64,000 nt of DNA from Burkholderia sp. GAS332 (GCA_900142905.1 FSRV01000003.1:372001-436000); one strand, 5' to 3'. Shown: positions 17,009 to 26,434, counted from the stretch's first letter. The notes: generated by a model from the sequence alone, not told the origin. Translations and numbers: made by a program.

Positions 17009-17470
17009 CTACTTGTCCCAGCGGGCTTCAAAGTACGGTTCCCACTTCGGGTCGTGCGGGTTTGCTCCGGCCTTGAGCCCTTCTTTATCGAATGAATTCA
17101 AGACCGCAAGAGCTCGAATGCACACAACAGTAATTGGATAATCATCGGACAAAGCATCGATTCCCATCTATTAGGGAATATGATTAGACAAATTTCATAC
17201 TAGTCCAAGATACAAAATCTAAATTTTGTTGATTGGTTAATCTAAGGACAAAAATGATTCGGTTGCCGAAGTAAACCTAGCCCACTTGGAAGGTGGGCAC
17301 TGTCAAATTATCGGTCGACGAGTCCCAGAACACGCAGGACGTAAGGAAGATTAATTTACGCTCCAAGGCGCTCCTGCCTTGAAGTTGGGTGGCATTTATT
17401 CGGTCCATTTTCGATGGAGTTGGACGGTATCCGTCAGCGGAACCCATCGACTTAGTTCCCTGTCGCTAGT
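17009..17470. other. Non-coding, AT-rich stretch
   Basis: No supported gene. 17150-17275 is clearly richer in A+T than its surroundings. GCCCAC...GTGGGC at 17280-17298 can form a small hairpin but has no T-run, so it is not called as a terminator. Confidence 0.45.
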
Positions 17471-18603
17471 GTGGTGTTTCGTTCTTGCTGGAACTTAAAT
17501 CATTCTCACGTTTCAGTAGCATCACTACGGATCGAGTTGCGAGTTGCGAGTTGCGAGTTGCGAGTTGCGAGTTGCGAGTTGCGAGTTGCGAGTTGCGAGT
17601 TGCGAGTTGCGAGTTGCGAGTTGCGAGTTGCCCCAGAGATTGTGTTGACCGAGGAAGAGCGAGATGAGCTGACGAAATTGGCTCGTTCCAGGCTTAGCAG
17701 TGTGAGGCTGGCGTTGCGCGCAAAAATCGTTCTGCTTGCAGCCGACGGCATGCAGAACAAAGACATCGCCGAGCAACTAAACATTGGTCGCGTACAAGTC
17801 TCGCGCTGGCGCGAGCGCTACATCGAGTCGCGGCTAGCGGGCATTGAGCACGATCTTGCGCGCGGAGCGCCGCCGACGAAAGTGGATGTTGCCCGGCTGG
17901 TTGAGCTGACCACGCAGAGCAAGCCCGAGGCGGCTACGCACTGGAGCACGCGCAAGATGGCGGCGGAGTTGAGTGTCGGCGCTGCCTGCGTGTCGCGGCA
18001 CTGGCGCGCCAATGGCATGAAGCCGCACATCGTGAGAGGCTTCAAGGTCTCGCGTGACCCCAGGTTCGCCGAGAAGCTCGAGGACATCGTGGGGCTGTAC
18101 CTGTCGCCGCCGGAACACGCGCTGGTGTTGTGCTGCGACGAGAAGAGCCAGGTGCAGGCGTTGGACCGCACGCAACCCGGCCTGTCCCTGAAGAAGGGCC
18201 GAGCGGCCACCATGACCCACGACTACAAGCGCAATGGGACGACTACGCTGTCCGCCGCACTTAACGTTCTGGACGGCCAGGTCATCGCGCGATGTCAGCA
18301 GCACCATCGTCATGTCGAATGGCTGAAGTTCCTGCGCAAGATCGACCGCGAAACGCCTAGGGACAAGACGCTGCACCTGATCGCCGACAACTACGCAACC
18401 CACAAGCGCCCCGAGGTGAAAGCATGGCTGGCCAAACACCCGCGATTTCACATGCATTTCACACCCACCAGTGCATCCTGGCTCAACATGGTCGAGGGCT
18501 TCTTTCGCGACCTGTCAGTGAACCAGTTGCGGCGCGCGGTCTTTCGCTCGGTACCCGATTTGGTGAGCACAATCGTGATCCGAAGCCATTCATCTGGACC
18601 GCT
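17471..18603 (+). pseudogene. IS630-family transposase, 3'-truncated by IS5 copy 2
   Basis: A well-preserved IS630 transposase from L-T-E-E-E-R-D-E-L-T-K-L-A-R-S (17650) onward: helix-turn-helix (M-Q-N-K-D-I-A-E-Q-L-N-I-G-R-V-Q-V-S-R-W), first acidic motif (L-V-L-C-C-D-E-K-S-Q), second (L-H-L-I-A-D-N-Y-A-T-H-K) and catalytic Glu (S-A-S-W-L-N-M-V-E-G-F-F-R). Near 18570 a small deletion shifts the frame, and the last conserved words (P-K-P-F-I-W-T-A-K) run into the IS5-family element at 18602. The 5' end is replaced by the GAGTTGC array, so the native start is unclear. Confidence 0.85.
17534..17631. repeat. Exact tandem heptanucleotide repeat GAGTTGC x14
   Basis: Fourteen perfect copies of GAGTTGC (98 bp) without a single mismatch. 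The array lies inside the open frame that leads into the IS630-type transposase and ends just before its conserved A-P-E-I-V-L-T-E-E-E. Because 7 is not a multiple of 3, loss or gain of one unit changes the reading frame; three units translate as E-L-R-V-A-S-C. Confidence 0.95.
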
Positions 18604-19458
18604 AAGAACCTGTTCACGATCTTCTGAGCAGCAAAGCCAAGAAGGCCAAATGAACGAATTGCAGACTGATGTTGAGCTTACGTTCGCAGTTCTTCCATAG
18701 CCTACGGTTCTTCTCCAGCCAGGCAAAGCGACGCTCGACCACCCAGCGCCTGGGCATGACCTTGAAGGTATGCAGCTCACTACGTTTGGCGATCTGCACC
18801 GTCACATGCTCGCCCAGGATTTCGCGCACGCCCTGCGCGAAGGACTCGCCCACATAGCCGCTGCCGGCCAGCAGGCTTTGCACCCGTCCTGGCCCCGGCT
18901 TGCAGCGCATCAACGCCTGCAGCATACCTTTGCGATCTGTTACCCCGGCGGTGGTCACCGCAACGGCATGCGGCAGGCCTTGTGTGTCCACCGCGATGTG
19001 CCGCTTGATTCCGGAAACCTTCTTGCCTGCGTCATAGCCCTTCTGGGCCGCCGTATCCGCGTTCTTCACGCTCTGCGCGGCCACGATCAAGAACGTGCTG
19101 CAAGCGTTGCGCCCCTGTCTCTCGCGGGCCTCGCCAACCTGATTTTTTGAGCGCCCGCTCCAGCAGGCTCACACCCTGTGCGTCGGGCTCGCTCCATTTG
19201 GCAAAGAACGAATGCACCGTGCGCCATTTGGGAAAGTCACCGGGCAACGCCCGCCATTGGCAACCCGTACGCAGCAGATACAGTACCGCGCACCAGACCT
19301 CGTAAAGGTCCACCGTTCGCGGCGTGGTTCTCTTCCGCATCTGTTCCAGCAACGGGAGAATCTGCTCGAACCGCTCCCGGCTCATGCCACTTGGATAGGT
19401 CTTCTTGCGCATTCCCGTATTCTCCTGCTTTTGCGCAAGATCGTGAACAGGTTCTTAG
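18602..19458 (-). mobile_element. IS5-family (IS427-like) insertion sequence, copy 2
   Basis: Perfect terminal inverted repeats CTAAGAACCTGTTCACGATC on both sides. Inserted in the 3' end of the IS630 transposase gene. It is nearly identical to copy 1 at 11210-12066 and in the opposite orientation; its ends are the better preserved pair. Confidence 0.9.
18614..19412 (-). CDS. IS5-family transposase in two overlapping frames
   Basis: ATG 19412 starts M-R-K-K-T-Y-P-S-G-M-S-R-E-R-F; the catalytic second frame covers 19090-18614 and ends at L-L-L-R-R-S. It differs from copy 1 by only a few residues in the first frame (for example G-M-S for D-M-S, and E-Q-M-R-K-R-T-T for E-Q-A-R-K-R-A-K). As in the IS427 group, a frameshift is expected to join the two parts. 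Both frames are open, so this copy could supply transposase for both. Confidence 0.88.
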
Positions 19459-19700
19459 ACCGCTTTACGTACGAAATAGTGCAGGCATGTCAGCGTCACT
19501 ACGCGCAGTTCTCGAAACTCTCCGCGCCGGCCGAAGCGATTGAGCGCGGTGCGGCGTCGGCCGCCGAACGCGACGCACTGCTCGCCCTGCTGGTGGAGGC
19601 CATGATCCGCGTTGAGCTGAACGCGCGGACCGAGGTGGCAGCTTTCCGGCGCGCGCACGACGGCGTGATGCGCCCCTGCTCAGCGGTGATCCTGCCACCG
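19459..19700 (+). pseudogene. Unknown protein fragment
   Basis: The frame after the IS5 end encodes a coherent helical stretch (C-Q-R-H-Y-A-Q-F-S-K-L-S-A-P-A-E-A-I-E-R-G and L-L-V-E-A-M-I-R-V-E-L-N-A-R-T-E-V-A-A-F-R-R). Its N terminus is cut by the insertion. I do not recognise the family; a high fraction of Ala, Glu and Arg suggests a real former gene. Confidence 0.35.
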
Positions 19701-19839
19701 CAATCAGACACGTCCTATTTTCATAAAGTGTTGTGCGCGCCCCTCAGATTCGCAATCCTTGATATTCGCGTCCTGTCATTGTCGGTAGTATTCTCAGCCA
19801 TCTCCGATAGCGTGCGCGGCGGCCAGATCATAGAATGCG

Positions 19840-20648
19840 TCGAACGTCGATCAGTTCGATCTTATCGCACGTGTGGTCGGCGTCAATGCAAGGTTGTGTG
19901 CGAACACGCTGAACGTTGTCGCGTGGGCGAACCACATTGATCATGACACTCTGGCCGGCAACGCCAGTGCGGGCGATGGCGCGGCCCCTGTCATGGCGAT
20001 TTACGTGAGCGAACTCGGCGGAATGTATAGCGGGCGTCCTTTTCTGGCCTCCAACGAGTTCGGTGTCGGGCTTTCGAGCCGGGGCATCATTGAGGTGCAG
20101 GCGGGCGACCTGGCGCTGACCTCGCAGGGCCGACTGGTGTGCACCGGCCAGACCAGTGCAAGCGGCGACATGGCGCTGTCGGCGGGCGACCTCGCAAACA
20201 GCGGCACGCTCACCCCGCAGCAGGACCTGACTGCCCACGCGGTCAACATCCCATCGACCGACACGCTGGGCGCAGGTGCCAACGCAGACTGCCCGCTAGC
20301 GCAGGCGGTGCGCAGTCGATCACGGCTGGCGAACTGTCGGACCGCAACGGCCAGATCGTGTCGGGCGGCACGCTGGTTGAGAACGTCGCGGATGCGTTCT
20401 CGAACCAAGGCGGGACGATGCAGGCAGCGAGCCGTACTGACGTAGGTGCCGCCTCGCTCGACAATACGGCGGCCCGGATCGTGCCGCTGAACGGCGAGGG
20501 CCTGTGGGTCACCACCACCGCTGCGCTCATCAATGCGGCCGGCATGACCGCGAGGGGAGAGGCCGGGGGCACGAACGGCGCGCCGGATAACTGCATCGTC
20601 GCCGACCTCATCGTGCAGGAAAAGCAGAAAGTCGGCTTGCCGCAGTGA
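19840..20648 (+). pseudogene. Filamentous haemagglutinin / CdiA-type exoprotein fragment
   Basis: The plus strand carries D-Q-F-D-L-I-A-R-V-V-G-V-N-A, V-S-E-L-G-G-M-Y-S-G-R-P-F-L, G-V-G-L-S-S-R-G-I-I-E-V-Q-A-G-D-L-A-L-T-S-Q-G-R-L-V and repeated A-S-G-D-M-A-L-S-A-G-D-L-A-N-S-G-T-L patterns. These are the end of the TPS secretion-guiding region and the beginning of the beta-helix of FhaB/CdiA-like two-partner-secreted proteins. A frameshift near 20290 moves the remainder to another frame, which stops at 20648. No TpsB transporter, toxin tip or immunity gene is present. Confidence 0.75.
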
Positions 20649-20787
20649 TGGCGGGTCCGCGGCCCGGATGCCGTATCTGTACATCCCGGACCGCACGGAT
20701 GGCGGCGGCAGTCATCGGCGAGCGCGGGAGCGTTTCGCCGGCGCACCGTTCTGCAAGCCGCCGGGCTTCTCCACCGCGCGGGGGATG

Positions 20788-20815
20788 CCGGGATGCCTGG
20801 CAACCGCGCAGTTCT
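20788..20815. repeat. 28-bp direct repeat, copy A
   Basis: Ends in CAACCGCGCAGTTCT and matches 21326-21353 at 25 of 28 positions. The two copies flank the small gene at 20928-21296. Confidence 0.6.
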
Positions 20816-20927
20816 AGAACGGCGAAACCGAACTGCGAGCAGCGAGGATCCGTCGTCCTTTCGAGACGCCGGTATAGCGCCGTTGCGTTACGGCGGGAAA
20901 AACACAGAAAGAGGAGCGGATTCAGTA

Positions 20928-21296
20928 ATGACCCAGGCAAGAAAGCGCGCAGTGTTAACGATGAAGCATGTGCTGTCGCGCATGACACCCGGCGAACGTC
21001 ACTCTTTACACGAGATTGCGCGGCGGGTGAAACGATCCATTCCCGGTGTTCAAGAGGCATTGGCTGAATGTGTCGCGAAACGCACGGTCGGCAAAGCGCT
21101 CATTGGCAAGCGGTATGTGTACTGGCTGCTCACCTTAAATGAGGCGGGGACGGATGTGCGCCCCGAGCCGCCTGTACGGTCACAGCGGGAGCTTCGGGGC
21201 TACGACGCCGGGAACCGCCGCTTCGCTGAACTGTGCATGTCGGCCCGTGCACCCGTTCAGGGCCAGACCGTGCGGTACATGGCGGTAGGTGGCTGA
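20928..21296 (+). CDS. Hypothetical small helix-turn-helix-like protein
   Basis: 122 residues from ATG 20928, preceded by GAGGAG. The N-terminal half (V-L-S-R-M-T-P-G-E-R-H-S-L-H-E-I-A-R-R-V-K-R-S-I-P-G-V-Q-E-A-L-A-E-C-V-A-K-R-T-V-G-K, then R-Y-V-Y-W-L-L) has the arrangement of a winged helix: helix, turn, recognition helix, wing. The C-terminal half ends E-L-R-G-Y-D-A-G-N-R-R-F-A-E-L-C-M-S-A-R. A decayed relative lies at 22926. The gene sits between two 28-bp direct repeats. Probably a DNA-binding protein; the family is unknown to me. Confidence 0.6.
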   Translation: MTQARKRAVLTMKHVLSRMTPGERHSLHEIARRVKRSIPGVQEALAECVAKRTVGKALIGKRYVYWLLTLNEAGTDVRPEPPVRSQRELRGYDAGNRRFAELCMSARAPVQGQTVRYMAVGG

Positions 21297-21325
21297 CTGA
21301 TCAGCCCCCACCAGCGCGGATCACG

Positions 21326-21353
21326 CCGGGATTCCACGCAACCGCGCAGTTCT
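21326..21353. repeat. 28-bp direct repeat, copy B
   Basis: Partner of 20788-20815; the final 16 bases (GCAACCGCGCAGTTCT) are identical. Confidence 0.6.
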
Positions 21354-21413
21354 GACTGGTTCGCGCGCGGCATTGCGGCAGCCTATTTGAGGTTTTTCAG
21401 CAAAGTTCCATCA

Positions 21414-21703
21414 TGTCTCTGACTTTCCCGCAATCCGGACCTGTGCGAGGCGTCGGCCGACGGTATCGAAGCGGCGGAGCGACTGCTCAGGCTGCTCCAG
21501 AAAGCCAATCCCAAGCCTTTCATACCGGGCAAACGCTGTCCACTACGCATGTTCCATCACGAAGCGCCGAGGTATGTGCCGGACAGCGGCTTCGTGGATT
21601 CCATTGCTTCGGGCAGGACCGCGCGCGCTGCACAAAGGCAGGGCAGCATGTAACCGGCAGCGATGGTTATTACCAGTTTCACGCGCACCCGAGCGCGTTC
21701 TGA
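21414..21703 (+). pseudogene. Hypothetical protein, frame-disrupted
   Basis: A frame without a start encodes a coherent protein: R-N-P-D-L-C-E-A-S-A-D-G-I-E-A-A-E-R-L-L-R-L-L-Q-K-A-N-P-K-P-F-I-P-G-K-R-C-P-L-R. A different frame offers the only nearby ATG (21414). One indel near 21430 would join them. Function unknown. Confidence 0.4.
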
Positions 21704-21736
21704 TTGACGGGTGCAAGAATGGATAAGGAGGCAAGG

Positions 21737-22150
21737 ATGGAATGTCCGGGCGTTGAACGACTCGACGCGCACTGGCGGATGATGTCGCCCGCGCACAGGG
21801 CGTTCGTGACGGAACTCGGCCGGATGGATGCCAGCGACGCGGCATTCATGCTGGCGCTCGTGCTCTTGAGGGTACTGAATACATGGTCGTACAAGTCCTT
21901 TTCGGCATATGCAGCCGCGCAGGAGTCGAGCCTATCGCTGCCGGCGTTGAGGCGTGCCGTCGAAGAACTTGTGGACCTCGGCGCGCTTGATGTCCAGAAG
22001 AAGGTCTGCCTAGGTCGCAGGACGACCTTGTACCGGCTGGGGAAGGTGATCGTGTCGCGCGCGGCTGCGTTCGCGGAACTGACTGCCCACGCTCAGGCGA
22101 GGCCGGACTGCACGCGGGATTTCCTCGCCCCCCCCGCAAACAATGACTGA
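21737..22150 (+). CDS. Hypothetical winged-helix protein
   Basis: 137 residues from ATG 21737, which follows AAGGAGG by 5 bases; an earlier in-frame start has no such site. The middle contains F-S-A-Y-A-A-A-Q-E-S-S-L-S-L-P-A-L-R-R-A-V-E-E-L-V-D-L-G-A-L-D-V, then R-T-T-L-Y-R-L-G, a typical winged-helix recognition helix and wing, as found in replication initiators and small regulators. No membrane segment. It reads in the same direction as the genes around it, perhaps one transcription unit. Family not recognised. Confidence 0.6.
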   Translation: MECPGVERLDAHWRMMSPAHRAFVTELGRMDASDAAFMLALVLLRVLNTWSYKSFSAYAAAQESSLSLPALRRAVEELVDLGALDVQKKVCLGRRTTLYRLGKVIVSRAAAFAELTAHAQARPDCTRDFLAPPANND

Positions 22151-22209
22151 CGCCTCCCCGTCGACACCAGTAACGGCGCGAGCGCGCCATCTCAAAAAAC
22201 GGGGGCATC

Positions 22210-22860
22210 TTGGCATCTGAGCGCATCTACCACGACGACAATGAGTCACGCTTCTTCACTGCACCGCAAGCCTATGGACTTGTTCGCGAGCGCCGGCCCG
22301 GGCGGCTCGCCATCGCGACCGAGAACACCCCGAGGGGCCGGGCCGTCCTGTGCTTTCTTTCACCATTTGACGCGCTCATCGAGGTTGGACATTTCACGAG
22401 GCTTGGCCAAGTTTGTCACACCGTATCCGCGTCGGAGATTGGCCACAAACGGTTCCTCCGTGCGTCCCGCCACGAGCTCATTGCCTGCCTGCATCTGGGT
22501 TGGCTCGCGCGTGACGGCAGGATTCTGGCGCGACCCGGCATCGAGCCGCGCCGGTACATCCGAACGCTACACCAAGAGATTCGCATTCCCCTTTCGCTCG
22601 AGGTGGGCGAAGAGTCGATCAGGGCGCTTGACCGGTTGCATGAGGCCGCTGGCCTGTTCGCCTGGCGCGAAACGATCGGTGCGTTCCGCAACTGGGGCGA
22701 GCGAAACGTGGCGGAAGTGGTTGATTACGCACTGCGATCGATGATGCTAACGCTAGAGTTCCCCTCGTCATGCAACCAGCTTGCGCTCTTCGACCCCGAG
22801 TTTGCCCAGTGGCACTTCGTGCCGATTGCCGATGCGGCAGACATCGGCGACATAAAATAG
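22210..22860 (+). CDS. Hypothetical protein
   Basis: 216 residues if the TTG at 22210 is the start (no strong ribosome-binding site; the start is uncertain). The sequence is compositionally coherent with C-F-L-S-P-F-D-A-L-I-E-V-G-H-F near residue 50, R-P-G-I-E-P-R-R-Y-I-R-T-L-H-Q-E-I near 110 and a helical C-terminal half ending F-D-P-E-F-A-Q-W-H-F-V-P-I. No signal peptide or membrane helix. It follows the winged-helix gene by 60 bases. I do not recognise a family. Confidence 0.6.
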   Translation: MASERIYHDDNESRFFTAPQAYGLVRERRPGRLAIATENTPRGRAVLCFLSPFDALIEVGHFTRLGQVCHTVSASEIGHKRFLRASRHELIACLHLGWLARDGRILARPGIEPRRYIRTLHQEIRIPLSLEVGEESIRALDRLHEAAGLFAWRETIGAFRNWGERNVAEVVDYALRSMMLTLEFPSSCNQLALFDPEFAQWHFVPIADAADIGDIK

Positions 22861-22925
22861 CGTTCGGCTCGACAGTGAGCACGAACCGCCGAAGGTCAGG
22901 CTTTCGCAATAAGGATCATTCAGAC

Positions 22926-23415
22926 ATGACGAACGCAAAACAGAAACCACCCCTCACGCCATCGAAGATCCTTGCATCCATGACGCCCGGTACGTTCGTT
23001 GTACACGCTGGCGCAGATCGCCCAGCTCATTGGCACCGGCTTTCCGGAAACGCAGCGGCTGCCGTCAGCGTGCGTGGCGAAGGGCACGGTGAAGCAGCCC
23101 CGCGACCGCAAGCGAGCTGCCTATCGCCTGCGCACCGACGAAGACATCCGGATCGAGCGTGAGCGGGCGTAGCACAACACGGCGCCGCAGGGCGTGCTGC
23201 GGGACTATGACGCGTAGCATCGCCACTTCCGCGAAATGCGCATGGCCAGCCGCCCCCCGCTATCAGGCACCGCGAACGGGAAGCGTGACAGTGCGCATCT
23301 TCAGTGTGTCACCGAGCCACACGGCATTCAACATACCGTTCTCAGGCTGAGGCTATCGGGTATCCATGGCACCCAGCGCAAGGTCAGCGAGGTTCTGTCG
23401 CAATAAGGATGGCAG
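22926..23415 (+). pseudogene. Decayed relative of the small helix-turn-helix-like gene
   Basis: Begins MTNAKQKPPLTPSKILASMT, where A-S-M-T-P-G-T parallels S-R-M-T-P-G-E of the 20928 gene. After a frameshift near 23000 it continues L-A-Q-I-A-Q-L-I-G-T-G-F-P-E-T-Q-R-L-P-S-A-C-V-A-K-G-T-V-K. Later, in yet another phase, L-R-D-Y-D-A, a stop codon, then H-R-H-F-R-E-M-R-M-A-S-R correspond to L-R-G-Y-D-A-G-N-R-R-F-A-E-L-C-M-S-A-R. The shared order of motifs supports a duplicated gene in decay. Confidence 0.5.
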
Positions 23416-23428
23416 GTCGAGGAAAGTT

Positions 23429-23851
23429 CTATATGATTAGTATGGCTAAGATCGTCGGCCAGTGGAACCGCTCAGCGGGAGTCTGGCCGCCGCCGTTTTC
23501 CAATTGCCCCTTGGCGATCATGTGCACAATCTCGATGCCGCTCAACAGGATGCGGGCACACCGAAAATCGTGAAGCCCATCGTTGGCTTGATGATGCGCT
23601 TGATGGCACGATGGTCCTGTTCGACAATGTTGCTCAGAAACGTTGATGGCCGCATCCCTGGTTCTTCTGCTCGGGCGGCACATTCTTGCCCGGGCGGCTT
23701 GCAGTCCACCGCAACGAACTGCATCCCTGAAGGCCGCAACGATGCCGGCCCGTGCCCGCGCGGATCCGGACCGTGCTTCGAGCTTCGCCTCGTCGACCTC
23801 CATCGAAATCAACTGAACTGCCCTGCCCGGAGCCTCCCCATTGCGTGCCAA
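23429..23851 (-). pseudogene. IS6-family transposase remnant
   Basis: Minus-strand pieces read V-E-Q-D-H-R-A-I-K-R-I-I-K-P-T-M-G-F (around the catalytic Glu), H-D-F-R-C-A-R-I-L-L-S-G-I-E-I-V-H-M-I-A-K-G-Q, the well-known C terminus of an IS6-type transposase. Frames are shifted within and the N-terminal half is degenerate. Confidence 0.75.
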
Positions 23852-24092
23852 ACGTTGGACTCAGCTGTTCGACATTCGGTCGATAAATGCTTCGGCCTTG
23901 CTGAGCGAGGCCGTGCCCGACGGCATCGACAACAACACCGCAAACGGTATCTGGCCCAGATCGTAAAGCTACCCGCGTGCATCGCGCCGGTCACGAAACC
24001 TGAGAACGCTCGTCCGAAGACCATTCCCCCTCATTCCACGTTGTTTCCGAAAGCAACATGGAAAGGAGCAGCTTGCAGCGTGGAGAGCTCTT
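23852..24092. other. No gene recognised
   Basis: Spacer between the IS6 remnant and the DUF1566-like gene; no supported feature. Confidence 0.3.
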
Positions 24093-24797
24093 TCAACGTA
24101 CACACGAAACGTAGCTCCGATGCGAATCGTGGTCAATGGCAACTCCACCGTCACCAAGATTGACCACCTTGTGGAATCCCCTCCCGGCGAAGGTGTGCGA
24201 CCAATACGTGCTGCCCCCGCCCCAGCCATAGAGACCATCTGCATAACGCGAATCGCCTTTGGGCGCGACGAGCGCGTATTTGGTCCCAGCAGCGATACTG
24301 TTAGCAGTGTTCACATAAGCGAAGAGCGCCTTCAGCTCTTCGACCGTCGGTAGCCGCATGTCACGTTTCGCACAATGGTACTGGGCATCGTGGTAGTCGT
24401 ACCGCACCACCCGGGCGCCATTGAAAGGGTCCGGGACACTCTGCTTCGCGCGCGTGATTTTCTTCTCCCACGGATCGGCCTTAGTGACGGGGCGGCTAAA
24501 GCAGATCTTGTGAGAGAAGACGGTCGTGCCACCGCCAGTCATTGGATACGTCCCTTCAGGCATGCAGATTTCGTCAGCGACTATCGCCGCATCCGCCCAT
24601 GCTACGGCGGGCGAAAGACCCGAAATCAGAACGGGCATTGCCGTCAAAAGTGCGCGAAGCAGCACAAATCCCCGGCTCCGCTTTCCACTGATGGAAAGCT
24701 CGGGTCCGGAATTCGAATAGCAGTGCTGGCTGAACAGGTCGCGGAACAGCTTCGGATTGGTCTGTATGACAGACGCGGCTTCGCTAGCGGGGTCCAT
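24093..24797 (-). CDS. DUF1566 (Lcl C-terminal-like) domain protein, probably exported
   Basis: 234 residues. ATG 24797 follows AGGAGA by 6 bases. A hydrophobic segment (V-L-L-R-A-L-L-T-A-M-P-V-L-I-S-G-L-S-P-A-V-A-W-A) lies about 45-68 residues in, so export would need a long leader or an internal signal anchor. The C-terminal domain has the DUF1566 marks: M-R-L-P-T-V-E-E-L-K-A-L near its start, the aromatic Y-W-S-H-T-F region and the closing S-Y-V-S-C-V-R. Such domains occur in surface and secreted proteins and resemble C-type-lectin-like folds. Ligand unknown. No operon partner. Confidence 0.7.
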   Translation of the reverse strand: MDPASEAASVIQTNPKLFRDLFSQHCYSNSGPELSISGKRSRGFVLLRALLTAMPVLISGLSPAVAWADAAIVADEICMPEGTYPMTGGGTTVFSHKICFSRPVTKADPWEKKITRAKQSVPDPFNGARVVRYDYHDAQYHCAKRDMRLPTVEELKALFAYVNTANSIAAGTKYALVAPKGDSRYADGLYGWGGGSTYWSHTFAGRGFHKVVNLGDGGVAIDHDSHRSYVSCVR

Positions 24798-25682
24798 GGC
24801 GTTCTCCTGATGCATGCGAGAGGCTTTCCCCGAGGCGGAGATCACGCCCGGGATGATTCACTCCGGGTCAGCCTTTGTGCGGCTGTCCGCGTCTACTCGG
24901 AGCTTTACCGGCTGCCGGATGCCGTAGCGGAACCCTGCGTCACCGCCCGCAGTTCACGACCGTTCATCTGCGTCGGCCCGCTCCCCCACAGTTCGCCCTG
25001 TTCCTCGAGCTCCGCCTGAATAAAATCGATCGTCGGCTGGTCATACTTCCAGCATCACTTGACCTCGCAGGCGTCTCACGCTCGGGCGGTTGCGGTGCCC
25101 TCGTGATCGTGGGCTTCAATTCACCCGTGAAAAGTCTCGCGGAGCCGCACTCCACGGTCGGGGTTGTTTTCCGCATGGTAATCATCTCCCGAATGATGCG
25201 ACGCGTGAAAGTCCCCGGCAAGCATCAATTTACGCGTGCTTCGATGCGCCGTATATTGGCCTAAAGGCGTATGACCCACTGACCGATTGGTGTCACCGAG
25301 ACCAGTAACATCTAAGCCTTTTCGTCAAATCGCCGGCGCCAGCTGTATTTGCGCGGACATCGGATCGGGCGGCGTCCAGTCAGCCGGTGAATTTCGCGAC
25401 CATCCATCCTCGTTACACCTGGCCGACCTTGCTGGTCACCGATCGTACTTGGCTCCGAAGAGCTGAACCTTTCCGTTCCTGCGTGCTGTGAAATGAGCGG
25501 TCGGGGTACCGTCAACCGGTCAGCATTGCGGCGCACATTCGCGACCGTTGCCTTCTGCAACAGGTCGTTACGGTCACCCACATTGTCCAGCGGGGTCGTC
25601 GCACCGATGATCAGGACATCGATTTTTATTCCTTGCATTCGACGCGACAAGCGGCCAACGACCGGAGTGGCACTCAAACCCG
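24798..25682. other. No intact gene; possible small decayed frames
   Basis: On the minus strand, 25170-24875 holds M-R-K-T-T-P-T-V-E-C-G-S-A-R-L-F-T-G-E-L-K-P-T and, shifted, Y-D-Q-P-T-I-D-F-I-Q-A-E-L-E-E-Q-G-E-L-W, which may be one small broken gene. Nothing else is supported. Confidence 0.35.
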
Positions 25683-26434
25683 TCAGCTCATGAAACTCAC
25701 CTTCCCGTTGTTCAGGTCGTACATCGCCCCGACGATTCTGACTTTCCCGTTCTTTTCGAGATCCGCCAGGATTGAGCTATTACTACGGACGAGGTCGATG
25801 GTATGGCGTACGTTCGACTGAGCCACCGCATCGACAAATCCGGCGTTCTTGCTGGTGCGCTCCCCCCATACTTCGTCATCTCGATGGCAGGCTTGATGCT
25901 TTCGAGCAACCCCGTGAGATTTCCCAGTTGCACGTTATCGATGGCGCCCTTGATGGCTCCGCACGCTGTGTGTCCCATCACCATGATGACTTTCGCACCA
26001 GCGACCGCGCAGGCGAACTCCATACTGCCGAGAATATCCGGATTGGAGATGTTACCGGCGACCCGTGCATTGAAGGTATCCCCGATGCCAATGTCCAGAA
26101 TGATCTCCGCGGGCGCCCGGGAGTCGATGCAGCTCAGGATGATGGCAGCGGGATACTGGCCGGACGCACTGGCTCGCTTCTGCGCAAGGAAATTCTGCGG
26201 CTTCATCTTGCCTGAACGGAACCGCTCATTGCCTTTCTTCATTATCTCGATGATCTGGTCGGGCGTCAGCGCGTCACGTTGTGCCTCGGTCAGGGCAGCC
26301 TCCGCAACGTCCGGCCCCCATCCGATCCCGGCCAGCAATGTAAGCGCGCAGGCACTCATTCCTCCCTTCAGCCAAACGCGCCGGCCATTGTCGTTCGGAT
26401 GACATGTCTTGAGGGAATCAGAACCCGATTCCAT
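25683..26434 (-). pseudogene. Tat-exported beta-carbonic anhydrase, single-base frameshift near 3' end
   Basis: Beta-carbonic anhydrase interconverts CO2 and bicarbonate. Zinc ligands and catalytic dyad are present: C102-I-D104-S-R106 and G-H155-T-A-C158-G. The leader has a twin-arginine motif (G-R-R-V-W-L-K) and a hydrophobic core ending A-E-A, so the enzyme was periplasmic. ATG 26434 follows AGGAGG. At 25862-25867 the plus strand has six C (six G in the gene) where seven are needed; restoring one base joins E-R-T-S-K-N-A-G-F-V-D-A-V-A-Q-S-N-V and ends the protein naturally at 25683 with F-M-S. As it stands the last ~60 residues are replaced. The homopolymer makes a sequencing error or phase variation possible alternatives to loss. 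Confidence 0.85.

Noticed and set aside
17534..17631. CRISPR-like array
   Set aside because: The units are 7 bp with no spacers; this is a simple tandem repeat.
19840..20648. Functional contact-dependent inhibition (CDI) system
   Set aside because: Only an N-terminal-region fragment with a frameshift is present; there is no TpsB, toxin tip or immunity gene.
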